The position numbers were made by a program, and so were the translations under genes. A stretch of 44,082 nt of DNA from contig CANFXR010000015.1 in the NCBI GenBank assembly GCA_947451035.1, forward strand, positions 1 through 44,082, written 5' to 3'. Position 1 is the first letter of the stretch. Every line of letters starts with the position of its first letter. Shown here one piece after another: positions 12,052 through 23,202 of the stretch. The stretch is from Burkholderiales bacterium. GTDB lineage: Bacteria > Pseudomonadota > Gammaproteobacteria > Burkholderiales > Burkholderiaceae_C. Below the pieces are notes generated by a model that did not search any database, was not told where the DNA came from, and saw nothing but the letters and a program-made list of their open reading frames with translations.

Positions 12052-12216
12052 ATGAAACAGTACCAATGCTTGGTGTGCGGCTTCGTTTACGACGAAGCCT
12101 TGGGCCTGCCCGATGACGGCATTCCTGCCGGCACCCTGTGGGCCGATGTGCCCGCCCACTGGGAATGCCCGGACTGCGGCGTGGCCAAGTCCGAGTTCGA
12201 GATGGTGGCGATCTGA
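12052..12216 (+). CDS. Rubredoxin
   Basis: 54-residue iron-sulfur electron carrier. The two CxxC iron-binding knuckles are C6-x2-C9 (CLVCG) and C39-x2-C42 (CPDCG), with typical [14 protein letters not shown] and WADVP segments between them. It carries electrons from the NAD-dependent reductase encoded next to it to an oxygenase or oxidative-stress acceptor. The stop TGA (12214-12216) overlaps the reductase ATG by one base, so translation is coupled. No alkane hydroxylase lies in the window, so a role in redox or stress defence is as likely as alkane oxidation. Confidence 0.95.
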   Translation: MKQYQCLVCGFVYDEALGLPDDGIPAGTLWADVPAHWECPDCGVAKSEFEMVAI

Positions 12217-13373
12217 TGGCGGCCGCGCCGCTGGTGGTGGTGGGCAGCGGGCTCGCCGGCTATGCCGTGGCGCGCGAGTTCCGCAAACTCGACAAGGAAA
12301 CCCCGCTGGTGGTGCTGAGCCGCGACCACGGCGGCTACTACTCCAAGCCGATGCTGTCCAACGCGCTGGCCGGCCAGAAAACCGCCGCCAGCTTGTTGAT
12401 GAAGCCCGCCGAAAAGATGGCCACCGAGCTCAACGCCGACGTGCGTGGCGGCGTGTCCGTGCAGCACATCGACACCGCTGCGCGCCAACTCACGCTGGCC
12501 GGCGGCGAGGTGCTGGCCTACCGCGATCTGGTGCTGGCGCTGGGCGCCGACCCGATCCGTGTGCCGCTGGCCGGTGACGCTGCCGACGCGGTGTGCTCGG
12601 TCAACGACCTCGACGACTACGCACGCTTTTCGCAGGCGCTGGAAGGCGCCCACAACGTGGCCATCCTCGGTGCCGGGCTGATCGGCTGCGAGTTCGCCAA
12701 CGACTTGCTGCACCGCGGCATCGCACCCACGGTGCTGGACCTGGCCGACGGGCCGCTGTCGCGTCTGCTGCCGCGCGAGGCCAGCGACTGGCTGCGCGCT
12801 CGGCTCGAATCGGCCGGGGTGGCGTTTCGCTTCGGTGCCGCAGCCAGCCGGGTCGATCACGACGGCAACGGCCTGAGCGTGACGTTGACTGACGGCAGCT
12901 CGCTGCGCGCCGACCGGGTGCTGTCGGCCGTCGGGCTGCGACCCCGGGTGGAGATGGCGCGCTCCGCCGGAATCGCGGTGGGCCGCGGCATCAGCGTCGA
13001 CCGGCTGCTGGCAACCTCGGCTGCCCACGTGTGGGCCGTGGGCGATTGCGCCGAGGTGCTGGGGCTGAACCTGCCCTACGTGATGCCGCTGATGCAGCAG
13101 TCACGCGCGCTGGCCGCCACGCTGTGCGGCCAAACCACCCCGGTGGTCTACCCGGCGATGCCGGTGCTGGTAAAGACGCCGGCGTGCCCGACCATCGTGT
13201 GCCCGCCACAACCCGGCGCCGCAGGGCATTGGGAAGTCGAAGCCACCGCTGACGCCTGCGAAGCACGCTTTGTCGGCGCCGATGGCACGCTGCTCGGCTT
13301 CGCGCTGCTGGGCGCGGCCACCGTGAAGAAGCAGGCGATGGCCGCGCTGGTGCCGGGGGCGTGGCCCGCCTGA
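12216..13373 (+). CDS. Rubredoxin-NAD(+) reductase, FAD-dependent
   Basis: 385-residue pyridine nucleotide-disulfide oxidoreductase-like flavoprotein. The N-terminal FAD-binding motif is VVVGSGLAGYAVAREF, the central NAD-binding motif is VAILGAGLIGCEFAN, and the C-terminal FAD motif is VWAVGDCAEV. No redox-active CxxxxC is seen at the usual disulfide reductase site, which fits the rubredoxin/ferredoxin reductase group. It passes electrons from NADH to rubredoxin, encoded immediately upstream with a one-base overlap. The start at 12216 is set by that overlap; the frame upstream reads through rubredoxin. Confidence 0.9.
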   Translation: MAAAPLVVVGSGLAGYAVAREFRKLDKETPLVVLSRDHGGYYSKPMLSNALAGQKTAASLLMKPAEKMATELNADVRGGVSVQHIDTAARQLTLAGGEVLAYRDLVLALGADPIRVPLAGDAADAVCSVNDLDDYARFSQALEGAHNVAILGAGLIGCEFANDLLHRGIAPTVLDLADGPLSRLLPREASDWLRARLESAGVAFRFGAAASRVDHDGNGLSVTLTDGSSLRADRVLSAVGLRPRVEMARSAGIAVGRGISVDRLLATSAAHVWAVGDCAEVLGLNLPYVMPLMQQSRALAATLCGQTTPVVYPAMPVLVKTPACPTIVCPPQPGAAGHWEVEATADACEARFVGADGTLLGFALLGAATVKKQAMAALVPGAWPA

Positions 13374-13392
13374 GCGTGGGCGGCCCGCGGCG

Positions 13393-15477
13393 TCAGATCG
13401 CCAACGGGTCGACGTCGACGGCCCAGCGCAAGATGCGCTCGTCGCCCGTGCGGACCTGACGCTCGTAGTGCAACTGCGGCAGCCACCAGGCCAGAAACCG
13501 TTGCATCGACTGGCGTGACGGCGACTCGAGCAGCATTTGCATGCGCTCGACATTGGCCACCCGCGCGATCGGCGTGGGCACCGGCTGGTAAAGCGTCACG
13601 CCGGCCGCTTCGGCGTCGGCCTCGGCCAGGCGCGATGCGGCCTGCAAAAAGGCGCGTGCCGCCTCGGCCGTTTTCGCTTCGGCACGCAGCAGCGCCAGAT
13701 GGGAAAACGGCGGCAGCCCCGCCATGCGGCGCTCGTCGAGCTGCGACGCCGCGAAGGCGTCGAAGTCGTGGCGGCGCAGCGCGGCGTAGAGCGCGTGCTG
13801 CGGATGCCAGGTCTGCACCCACATCTCGCTGCGTTCGGCCTGTGCGGCGTCGCGCCCGGCGCGTCCGCCCGCTTGCATCAGCAACGCAAACAGCCGCTCG
13901 GGCGCGCGGAAATCGCTGCTGAACAGCGATGCGTCCGGGTTGACCGCCGCCACCAGCGTGATGCGACGGAAGTCGTGGCCCTTGGTGATCATCTGCGTGC
14001 CGACCAGCACATCGACGTCGCCCGCATGCACGGCGCCCAGCTGCGCTTCGAGCGAACCCTTGGCGCGTGTGCTGTCGGCGTCGATGCGCGCGATGCGCGC
14101 CGGCGTGCCGTCGGGGCGCTTGAGCAGTTCGGCGAGCTGCTCTTCGAGCCGCTCGGTGCCGCGACCCATCGGCGCGATGTCGAGGTTGCCGCAGTCGGGA
14201 CAGGCACGCGGCACGCGCTCGGTGTAGCCGCAGTGGTGACAGCGCAGCGTGCGGTCGAGCTTGTGAAACACGCGCCACGCGCTGCAATGCGCACAAGCGC
14301 TCTTCCAGCCGCAGTCGCCGCAATGCAGCACCGGCGCATAGCCGCGGCGGTTGAGGAACACCAGGCTCTGGTCACCGCAGGCGATGCGCTGGTTCAGTGC
14401 ATCGAGCAGCGGCGGCGACATCACCGCGCCGCCCTTGACGCGCGGCTGCAGGTTCATGTCGACCAGCCGCACCCGGGGCAGCGCGCCATCGCCGATGCGC
14501 GCAGGCAGCGACAGGCGCAAGTAGCGCCCCTCCTGAGCGCGCTGCCAGGTCTCGAGCGACGGCGTGGCCGAGCCCAGCAGCACCGTGGCGCCTTCGAGCT
14601 TGCCGCGGTAGATGGCCAGATCGCGGGCCGAGTAGCGCGCGCCTTCTTGCTGCTTGTAGGACGGGTCGTGCTCTTCGTCGACCACGATCAGGCCGAGCCG
14701 AGGCATCGAGGCAAACACCGCCAGCCGCGTGCCCAGCACCAGATCGGCCAGCCCCAGATGCGCCGCCAGCCAGCTGCGCAGCCGCTGTGCGGGGGTCAGG
14801 GCGCTGTGCATCGACACGATGTGGCGCCCGGCGAAGCGCTCGGCAAAGCGCGCTTCGAGCTGCGGCGTCAGGTTGATCTCGGGCACCAGCACCAGCGCCT
14901 GGCGGCCTGCGGACAAGGCCTCGGCCGCGGCCTGCAGGTAGATCTCGGTCTTGCCGCTGCCCGTGATGCCGTGCAGCAGCGCCGTGGGCGCGGCGGCTTG
15001 CGACGTCGCTTGCGACAGTTCGCTGAGCACGCGCTGCTGCGCCTCGCTCAACAGCGGCGCCGTCTGCGCGGCGGCTGCAGAGGGAGCCACGGCCAAGGCC
15101 TTGTGCAATCGGGCGATGCGCTGGCGCACCTGAGCGTCGTCAAGCTTGCGCAGTTCGGGCGGCAGCACCGACAGCGCCACCTCACCGATCCCGCGCTGGT
15201 AATAGGCGGCGGTGAACGCCACCAACTCCAGCCAGCGCTGGGGCAGCGGCGGCAGCGAAGTGAGCGCATGCAGCACGCGCTTGAGCTCGATCGCCACATC
15301 GGGCTCAGGCGCGTCACCCGCGCTCCACACGATGCCCGTCACCTCGCGCCGTCCCAGCGGAACGCGCACCAAGGTGCCCGCCAGCAACGCGGGATCGCTC
15401 AGATAGGTCAGGGGTTCGCCGACGGCCGTGTGCGCCGGGGTGTCCACCGCAACGCGCAACGAGTTGCTTTCAGACAT
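13393..15477 (-). CDS. priA: Primosomal protein N' (replication restart helicase PriA)
   Basis: 694-residue SF2 DNA helicase that recognises stalled forks and reloads the replisome. The N-terminal 3'-end-binding domain is followed by Walker A (HGITGSGKTEIY), the DEEH box (VVDEEHDPSYKQQEG), GSATPS motif III and the zinc region with eight cysteines in four CxxC pairs (CGDC, CAHC, CHHC, CPDC); motifs V and VI (GTQMITKGHDF, QAGGRAGR) are intact. ATG 15477 is preferred over the TTG at 15486. It faces away from a long AT-rich gap with DnaA-box-like sequences. It converges with the rubredoxin reductase gene; only 19 bases separate their ends. Confidence 0.96.
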   Translation of the reverse strand: MSESNSLRVAVDTPAHTAVGEPLTYLSDPALLAGTLVRVPLGRREVTGIVWSAGDAPEPDVAIELKRVLHALTSLPPLPQRWLELVAFTAAYYQRGIGEVALSVLPPELRKLDDAQVRQRIARLHKALAVAPSAAAAQTAPLLSEAQQRVLSELSQATSQAAAPTALLHGITGSGKTEIYLQAAAEALSAGRQALVLVPEINLTPQLEARFAERFAGRHIVSMHSALTPAQRLRSWLAAHLGLADLVLGTRLAVFASMPRLGLIVVDEEHDPSYKQQEGARYSARDLAIYRGKLEGATVLLGSATPSLETWQRAQEGRYLRLSLPARIGDGALPRVRLVDMNLQPRVKGGAVMSPPLLDALNQRIACGDQSLVFLNRRGYAPVLHCGDCGWKSACAHCSAWRVFHKLDRTLRCHHCGYTERVPRACPDCGNLDIAPMGRGTERLEEQLAELLKRPDGTPARIARIDADSTRAKGSLEAQLGAVHAGDVDVLVGTQMITKGHDFRRITLVAAVNPDASLFSSDFRAPERLFALLMQAGGRAGRDAAQAERSEMWVQTWHPQHALYAALRRHDFDAFAASQLDERRMAGLPPFSHLALLRAEAKTAEAARAFLQAASRLAEADAEAAGVTLYQPVPTPIARVANVERMQMLLESPSRQSMQRFLAWWLPQLHYERQVRTGDERILRWAVDVDPLAI

Positions 15478-15922
15478 CGTTGTCAACCACCCGATTAAGT
15501 GGGGAACCTAAAGTTTTACTGAGACTCCGCGAGTAAGTGCCTGATTCAATTGGGGTTTTTGATCTATCCACCCAATGTGTGGATAACTTTGTGTGCAACC
15601 TGCACAAATCACCGCTAACGTCTTGATTCAACAGGGCTGGCCTTACGTTGCCCGCTTTCGGAGCACCACTGAGATCTCAATTAAATCAACAACTTAGGAG
15701 ATTTTTAAGAAATCTTCATGTTGCACCACAGCACAGGCGCCGCCAAAAGACCGCTCCATGAAAAATGGGGATAAGTCAATACCAATAATCCATTTGGCTC
15801 GACCGGTAAAACCATTTAAATCAGTTTATCTCGCCAAGACCGAGCCGATACATGAGCGCTCACTCACACGAAACCCCAAGCCTCAAAAGGCTCAGGGCGC
15901 GCGCGCCGAGCGACTGGGCAGC
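15478..15922. promoter_or_regulatory. AT-rich intergenic region between priA and hemE with DnaA-box-like sequences
   Basis: The only gap over 300 bases in the window (445 bases). It is visibly richer in A and T than the surrounding coding DNA, especially 15670-15835. It holds one perfect DnaA box (15578-15586), one with a single mismatch (TGGGGATAA, 15766-15774), a two-mismatch partner (15564-15572), and an AT-rich stretch at about 15670-15715 containing GAGATCTC and GGAGATTTTTAAGAAATC. It also must contain the priA promoter. A plus-strand open frame from 15758 looks like a shadow of hemE. An origin-like or DnaA-titrating role is speculative. Confidence 0.55.
15564..15586. promoter_or_regulatory. 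Facing DnaA-box pair: CTATCCACC and TGTGGATAA
   Basis: TGTGGATAA (15578-15586) is the exact complement of the consensus DnaA box TTATCCACA. Seven bases inward from it, TATCCAC (15565-15571) and GTGGATA (15579-15585) form a perfect 7-base inverted repeat, so two DnaA-box cores face each other. The site lies about 90-110 bases upstream of the priA start. Confidence 0.55.
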
Positions 15923-17017
15923 TCAGCGCGGCTGGCGCAGACGGCGCGAAACTTCGTGCACCGCATCGACCAGCGCCGTGACGTGATCAGGGGGCGTGTG
16001 CTGACTGATGCCGTGGCCGAGATTGAAGATGTGGCCATCCACCAGGCCATTGCGCGGCTCGCCGGGGGCGCCAAAGCTCTCCAGCGTCTTGGTCACCTCG
16101 GCACGGATCTGATCGGGGTTGGCGAACAGCACGTTGGGATCGAGGTTGCCCTGCAACGCCACGCGGTCGCCGACGCGGGCTCGCGCCGAGCCGAGGTTCA
16201 CGGTCCAGTCGAGTCCAAGCACATCGGGGCCCAGGGCCGCCATCTCCTCGAGCCACAACCCACCGCCCTTGGTGAACACGATGTGCGGGATGCGCTGACC
16301 GTTGTGTTCTTTCTTGAGCTGCTGTAGCACCCGCTGGGTGTAGGCGAGGCTGAACGTCTGGAAGGCGCCATCGGCCAGCACACCACCCCAGCTGTCGAAC
16401 ACCATCACCGCTTGTGCGCCGGCTTCGATCTGGGTGTTGAGGTAAAGCGCGACCGCATCGGCATTCACTGCCAGGATGCGGTGCATGAGGTCGGGACGGC
16501 TGTAGAGCATCGTCTTGACGAGCCGGTAGTCGTCTGAGCCCGCCCCTTCGACCATGTAGCAAGCCAGCGTCCACGGGCTGCCCGAAAAACCGATCAGCGG
16601 CACACGGCCATTCAGCGCCTTGCGGATCGAGGTCACGGCGTCGAACACGTAGCGCAACTTGTCCATGTCCGGCACCGCCAGGCGGTCGACATCCGCCTCA
16701 TCGCGCACCGGGTGTGCGAACTTCGGTCCCTCGCCGAGTGCGAAGCTCAGGCCCAGCCCCATCGCGTCGGGCACCGTCAGGATGTCGCTGAACAAGATGG
16801 CCGCATCAAGCGCATAGCGCTCAAGGGGTTGCAGCGTCACTTCGGTGGCGTAGTCGGTGTTGGTCGCCAGGCCCATGAAACTGCCCGCCTTGGCACGGGT
16901 GGCGCGGTACTCGGGCAGGTAACGCCCCGCTTGCCGCATCAGCCAGACCGGCGTGTGATCGGTGGGCTGCCGCAGACAGGCGCGCAGGAAACTGTCGTTT
17001 TGGAGTGGTGCGTACAT
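15923..17017 (-). CDS. hemE: Uroporphyrinogen decarboxylase
   Basis: 364-residue cytoplasmic enzyme that removes four carboxyl groups from uroporphyrinogen III to give coproporphyrinogen III in haem synthesis. N-terminal [16 protein letters not shown] is the conserved substrate-binding signature (RQAGR). [18 protein letters not shown] carries the catalytic Asp region and [16 protein letters not shown] is the second signature; [12 protein letters not shown] is near the C-terminus. ATG 17017 gives the normal length; upstream codons in the frame are not family-like. Divergent from cysK across 79 bases. Confidence 0.97.
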   Translation of the reverse strand: MYAPLQNDSFLRACLRQPTDHTPVWLMRQAGRYLPEYRATRAKAGSFMGLATNTDYATEVTLQPLERYALDAAILFSDILTVPDAMGLGLSFALGEGPKFAHPVRDEADVDRLAVPDMDKLRYVFDAVTSIRKALNGRVPLIGFSGSPWTLACYMVEGAGSDDYRLVKTMLYSRPDLMHRILAVNADAVALYLNTQIEAGAQAVMVFDSWGGVLADGAFQTFSLAYTQRVLQQLKKEHNGQRIPHIVFTKGGGLWLEEMAALGPDVLGLDWTVNLGSARARVGDRVALQGNLDPNVLFANPDQIRAEVTKTLESFGAPGEPRNGLVDGHIFNLGHGISQHTPPDHVTALVDAVHEVSRRLRQPR

Positions 17018-17096
17018 CGTGGAATTATCACGCTCATAATTTGTCCGATCCAGCGTTTCCGACTCGGGAAAACGAAGGGCAGCACAGGAGCTGAGC

Positions 17097-18017
17097 ATGC
17101 GTGTCGACAACATTCTCCAGACCATCGGCCACACACCGCACGTGCGCGTGAACCGGCTTTTCGGCACCGGCCATCAGGTGTTCATCAAGAGCGAACGCAG
17201 CAACCCCGGCGGCTCGATCAAGGACCGCATCGCACTGGCGATGGTCGAATCGGCAGAGGCGTCGGGTGCGCTCAAGGCCGGGTCGACCATCATCGAGCCC
17301 ACCTCGGGCAACACCGGTGTCGGCCTGGCGATGGTGGCCGCAGTCAAGGGCTACAAGCTGGTGCTGGTGATGCCCGACAGCATGAGCATCGAACGCCGCC
17401 GCCTGATGCTGGCCTATGGCGCCACCTTCGAACTGACACCGCGCGAAAAAGGCATGAGCGGAGCGATCGCCCGCGCTGCCGAACTGGTGGCCGCCACGCC
17501 CAACGCCTGGATGCCGCAGCAGTTCGAGAACCCGGCCAATGTCGATGTGCATGTGCACACCACGGCGGTGGAGATCGCGGCAGACTTTCCCAACGGCATC
17601 GATGCGCTGATCACGGGCGTGGGCACGGGCGGCCACCTCACCGGTTGCGCACAGGCCCTCAAGGCACGCTGGCCGCAGATGAAGGTCTATGCGGTCGAAC
17701 CATCAGCGAGCCCGGTAATCAGTGGCGGCAAGCCCGGTCCGCACCCGATTCAGGGCATCGGAGCAGGATTCATCCCGAAGAACTTGCACACGGCATTGCT
17801 CGATGGCGTGATCCAGGTCGAGGCCGAAGCCGCGCGCGAGATGGCTCGCCGTTGCGCACGCGAAGAAGGCATGCTGGTGGGCATCTCCTCGGGTGCCACG
17901 CTCGCGGCGATCGCACAGAAGCTGCCCGAGTTGCCAGCGGGTGCCACCGTGCTGGGTTTCAACTACGACACCGGCGAGCGCTACCTGTCGATCGAGGGTT
18001 TTCTGCCGGTGGAGTGA
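17097..18017 (+). CDS. cysK: Cysteine synthase (O-acetylserine sulfhydrylase)
   Basis: 306-residue PLP enzyme that makes cysteine from O-acetylserine and sulfide. The PLP lysine is K42 in GGSIKDR; the substrate loop is TSGNTG (69-74), the phosphate-binding loop is [10 protein letters not shown], and [14 protein letters not shown] is typical of the A isozyme. ATG 17097 has AGGAG at 17086-17090. Some annotations call this group CysM; the [11 protein letters not shown] segment favours CysK. Cysteine made here feeds glutathione synthesis, whose genes are 17-20 kb away. Confidence 0.93.
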   Translation: MRVDNILQTIGHTPHVRVNRLFGTGHQVFIKSERSNPGGSIKDRIALAMVESAEASGALKAGSTIIEPTSGNTGVGLAMVAAVKGYKLVLVMPDSMSIERRRLMLAYGATFELTPREKGMSGAIARAAELVAATPNAWMPQQFENPANVDVHVHTTAVEIAADFPNGIDALITGVGTGGHLTGCAQALKARWPQMKVYAVEPSASPVISGGKPGPHPIQGIGAGFIPKNLHTALLDGVIQVEAEAAREMARRCAREEGMLVGISSGATLAAIAQKLPELPAGATVLGFNYDTGERYLSIEGFLPVE

Positions 18018-18102
18018 ACCGGCGTTGCGGCTGCACACGCTCAAGACGGCGGCGCCAGATGTTCTTAGGATTCCTTTTTCGATCGTTTTCAGGAGCGCCC
18101 CC

Positions 18103-18711
18103 ATGTTTCGCACACTTCGCATCGCCAGCCTCGCCCTCGTGTGCGTGCTGGGCCTGAGCGGCTGCGGCTACAACGAATTCCAGCGGCTTGATGAGCAGGT
18201 CAAGGCGGGTATGTCGGAGGTGCTCAACCAGTACCAGCGACGCGCCGACCTGATCCCCAACATCGTCGCCACCGTCAAGGGTGAGGCCAATTTCGAGCAG
18301 GAGACGCTCACCAAGGTCATCGAAGCCCGCTCGAAGGCCACCAGCATCCAGGCCACGCCCGAGTTGATCAACGACCCCACCGCGTTCGCCAGGTTCCAGC
18401 AGGCGCAAGGCGAGTTGTCGGGCGCCTTGAGCCGCCTGATGGTGGTCTCGGAGCAGTACCCCAACCTCAAGGCCAACCAGGGATTTCAGGATCTGCGGGT
18501 GCAGCTCGAAGGCACCGAAAACCGCGTGACCGTGGCGCGCAATCGCTACATCAAGACGGTCACCGAGTACAACGTGCTCGCGCGCAGTTTCCCGAGCAAT
18601 CTCACCGCCATGGCGTTCGGCTACGCGGTCAAACCGAACTTCAGCGTGCAAAACGAGGCAGAGATCTCCAAGACGCCGGCCGTGAGTTTTGACAAGCCGG
18701 CTTCGAAGTAG
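18103..18711 (+). CDS. lemA: LemA family protein, predicted lipoprotein
   Basis: 202 residues. A short signal peptide ends in a lipobox (GLSGC, C at about residue 21), so the protein is probably lipidated, unlike many LemA proteins that keep an N-terminal membrane helix. The rest is the helical LemA domain, with YQRRADLIPNIVATVKG as the hallmark. Start ATG 18103 has AGGAG at 18091-18095. The biochemical role of LemA proteins is not settled. It is followed 6 bases later by a TPM-domain gene, a very common pairing. Confidence 0.92.
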   Translation: MFRTLRIASLALVCVLGLSGCGYNEFQRLDEQVKAGMSEVLNQYQRRADLIPNIVATVKGEANFEQETLTKVIEARSKATSIQATPELINDPTAFARFQQAQGELSGALSRLMVVSEQYPNLKANQGFQDLRVQLEGTENRVTVARNRYIKTVTEYNVLARSFPSNLTAMAFGYAVKPNFSVQNEAEISKTPAVSFDKPASK

Positions 18712-18717
18712 GCACGG

Positions 18718-19677
18718 ATGCGACGGAGTCCGGGCGCCGTTGGCATGCCCATTGGTGCGCCTGTGACCCAAGCCCCGTGGGGCGGCGCACCAGCGTGGCG
18801 GATGTCGAGGCGGGTTTGGGCACTGGCTGTTGTGTTTTTGCTGGGATGCGCAACGGCCTTCGCGCAAGATGTTCAGCCCGTGCCCAAGCTCAGCGCAAGG
18901 GTGATCGACCAGACGGGCACCCTCGACGCACAGCAACAAGTCGCCCTCAACGCCAAGCTCGAGCTGCTCGAGCAACAGTCTGGCAGCCAGATCGTGGTGC
19001 TGCTGGTGGCCAGCACGCTGCCCGAAGACATCGGGGCCTACAGCCAGCGGGTCGCAGACAGCTGGAAGATCGGCCGGCGGGGCATCGGTGACGGGCTGCT
19101 GATCGTCGTGGCCAAGGGTGATCACCGAGTGCGCATCGAGGTGGCGAAAACACTGGAGGGCGCGATCCCCGATCTGGCGGCCAAACGGATCGTCGACACG
19201 CAGATCACGCCTGCGTTTCGTGCGGGGAACTACGCGAGCGGGTTGAATGGCGGGGTCGATCAATTGGCCGCGCTCATTCGCGGCGAGGCCCTGCCCGAAC
19301 CCGCCTCGCAGGGCACGGGCGGCAGGAGCGGCGGCGATTCGCAAAACGATCCGTTTGCACTCATCTTCTTCGCGATTCTCTTCATCGGGCCACTTTTCGT
19401 GCGTTTGTTCGGCCGCAAGGTGGGCACCCTGGGCGCAGCCACCGGCGGTGCGGTGCTCGGCTGGTGGCTGACGAGCAGCGTGCTGGTCGCCATCGGCGGT
19501 GGCCTCGCGGCGCTCTTGTACGTCGGCCTGGTGGGCATGCGAACGGCTCAGCAGGGCTGGAGCAGCGACGGGTCTTCCGGCTCTTCATCGGGCGGCTGGG
19601 GCGGTGGTGGCGGCGGCGGCTTCAGTTCGGGTGGCGGCGGCGACTTTGGCGGCGGCGGCGCCTCCGGTAGCTGGTGA
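18718..19677 (+). CDS. TPM domain membrane protein (YgcG family) with Gly/Ser-rich tail
   Basis: Up to 319 residues: a signal peptide (VWALAVVFLLGCATAFAQ), a TPM domain (from VIDQTGTLD to about LAALIRG) that faces the periplasm, two hydrophobic helices (IFFAILFIGPLFV and VLVAIGGGLAALLYV), and a C-terminal tail very rich in glycine and serine (GGWGGGGGGGFSSGGG). This is the YgcG/Psb32-like layout. ATG 18718 is just after lemA; an ATG at 18802 places the signal peptide right at the N-terminus and may be the true start. Function unknown; family members are tied to membrane protein maintenance. Confidence 0.9.
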   Translation: MRRSPGAVGMPIGAPVTQAPWGGAPAWRMSRRVWALAVVFLLGCATAFAQDVQPVPKLSARVIDQTGTLDAQQQVALNAKLELLEQQSGSQIVVLLVASTLPEDIGAYSQRVADSWKIGRRGIGDGLLIVVAKGDHRVRIEVAKTLEGAIPDLAAKRIVDTQITPAFRAGNYASGLNGGVDQLAALIRGEALPEPASQGTGGRSGGDSQNDPFALIFFAILFIGPLFVRLFGRKVGTLGAATGGAVLGWWLTSSVLVAIGGGLAALLYVGLVGMRTAQQGWSSDGSSGSSSGGWGGGGGGGFSSGGGGDFGGGGASGSW

Positions 19678-19716
19678 CTCGACACATCGGTGGATCAGAA
19701 CGGTAACCGGCACGCC

Positions 19717-20223
19717 ATGAACAAACTCTTGCGCATCCTCAGGCATTGCTGGATCGACGAAAGCGACGTTCGGCGGGCCTTAGGCCCCGATGCGCTGGCG
19801 CGCATTACTGCTCACATCGCCAAGAGCGAGCGTGCCCACTCCGGGGAGCTTCGCGTGTGCGTAGAAGCTGCGCTGGCGCTCGGTGATCTGTGGCGAAACG
19901 CCACGACCCGCGAGCGGGCGATATCCATGTTCAGCACACTGCGCGTGTGGGACACCGAGCACAACAATGGCGTGCTGATCTATTTGCTGTTTGCACAGCG
20001 CTGCATCGAGATCGTTGCCGACCGCGGCATCGCCGAACGGGTGCCCCCTCAAACCTGGCAGGATATTTCTCAGCGACTGGGCGCGGCCTTCGGGCAAGGC
20101 GCACACGAGCGCGGCCTGCTCGAAGCGGTGGAGCAGGTGGGTGCTTTGCTGACGGAGCACTTTCCAGCAGCGCCCACAGATCACAACCCGAACGAATTGC
20201 CGAATTACCCGGAGATCCGTTAA
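19717..20223 (+). CDS. Second TPM domain protein, soluble
   Basis: 168 residues with no signal peptide and no membrane segment. ITAHIAKSERAHSGELRVCVE, the WDTEHNNGVLIYLLFAQR segment and VADRGIAERV are typical TPM-fold features (the phosphatase-like Psb32/YgcG family). The ATG at 19717 is preferred over a GTG at 19690 in the same frame. It is 39 bases after the first TPM gene and is ended by a terminator. It appears to be a cytoplasmic partner or paralogue of the membrane TPM protein; its biochemical activity is unknown. Confidence 0.85.
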   Translation: MNKLLRILRHCWIDESDVRRALGPDALARITAHIAKSERAHSGELRVCVEAALALGDLWRNATTRERAISMFSTLRVWDTEHNNGVLIYLLFAQRCIEIVADRGIAERVPPQTWQDISQRLGAAFGQGAHERGLLEAVEQVGALLTEHFPAAPTDHNPNELPNYPEIR

Positions 20224-20237
20224 GCCCGGCCCAACAA

Positions 20238-20263
20238 AAAACCCGCCTCGATGGGCGGGTTTT
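20238..20263. terminator. Bidirectional intrinsic terminator between the TPM cluster and atpC
   Basis: 10-base-pair stem AAAACCCGCC / GGCGGGTTTT with a 6-base loop. A-tract and T-tract flank the stem, so it can stop transcription from the plus-strand TPM genes and, in the other direction, from the ATP synthase operon. It lies 15 bases after the TPM stop and 25 bases beyond the atpC stop. Confidence 0.9.
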
Positions 20264-20288
20264 GATTCGGTGGCACGAGCCGCCGAGA

Positions 20289-20705
20289 TTACTTTTGGCG
20301 GTACTTCCGAAGCGCCGCGATCTGCGCCGCCATGACCGCGAACTCGCTTTGAGCCTTCGCAAAGTCGATGTCGCTCTTGGCGTTTTTCATTGCCTCTTCA
20401 GCCATCTGCTTGGCCTCGTTCGCTTTGGCTTCGTCGAGATCCTTGCCGCGAATCGCGGTGTCGGCCAGGACGGTCACCATGCCCGGTTGCACCTCCAGGA
20501 TGCCACCGGCCACGAACACGAACTCTTCGGCGTCGTTGTCCGCGCGAACAATGCGCACCGCCCCGGGCCGAATCCGTGTGATCAACGGCGTGTGCCGCGG
20601 ATAAATCCCCAGTTCGCCCATCTCTCCGGGCAAAGCCACGAACTTGGCCTCGCCTGAAAAGATCGACTCTTCGGCGGATACGACATCTACGTGAATGGTT
20701 GCCAT
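20289..20705 (-). CDS. atpC: ATP synthase F1 subunit epsilon
   Basis: 138 residues: an N-terminal beta-sandwich ([33 protein letters not shown]) and a C-terminal two-helix domain ([18 protein letters not shown]) that can inhibit ATP hydrolysis. Part of the central rotor stalk with gamma. It is the last gene of the operon, 117 bases after atpD, an unusually wide gap for this operon; that gap holds a small hairpin around CTCGCC-TTCG-GCGA but no gene. Confidence 0.97.
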   Translation of the reverse strand: MATIHVDVVSAEESIFSGEAKFVALPGEMGELGIYPRHTPLITRIRPGAVRIVRADNDAEEFVFVAGGILEVQPGMVTVLADTAIRGKDLDEAKANEAKQMAEEAMKNAKSDIDFAKAQSEFAVMAAQIAALRKYRQK

Positions 20706-20822
20706 GCTGATGTTCCGTTAGCGTGAGAAGGAAGTGCAACAAGCTCGCCTTCGGCGAATGGGGGGTGTCGCCGACGAATCTGAATCCGTTCGGCACAACC
20801 GCTCTCTCACCGAATACGTCGC

Positions 20823-23170
<2,348 letters not shown>

Positions 23171-23202
23171 GACGAATCTCCTTGATTGAGGTCGTCAGGC
23201 GA

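Noticed and set aside
13537-15498. Plus-strand open frame of about 653 codons opposite priA
   Set aside because: PriA motifs and zinc cysteines fix the coding strand; the antisense frame has no recognisable feature.
15758-16327. Possible small gene starting in the priA-hemE gap on the plus strand
   Set aside because: Its first 45 codons are AT-rich intergenic sequence and the rest is antisense to hemE. No ribosome-binding site or conserved motif seen.
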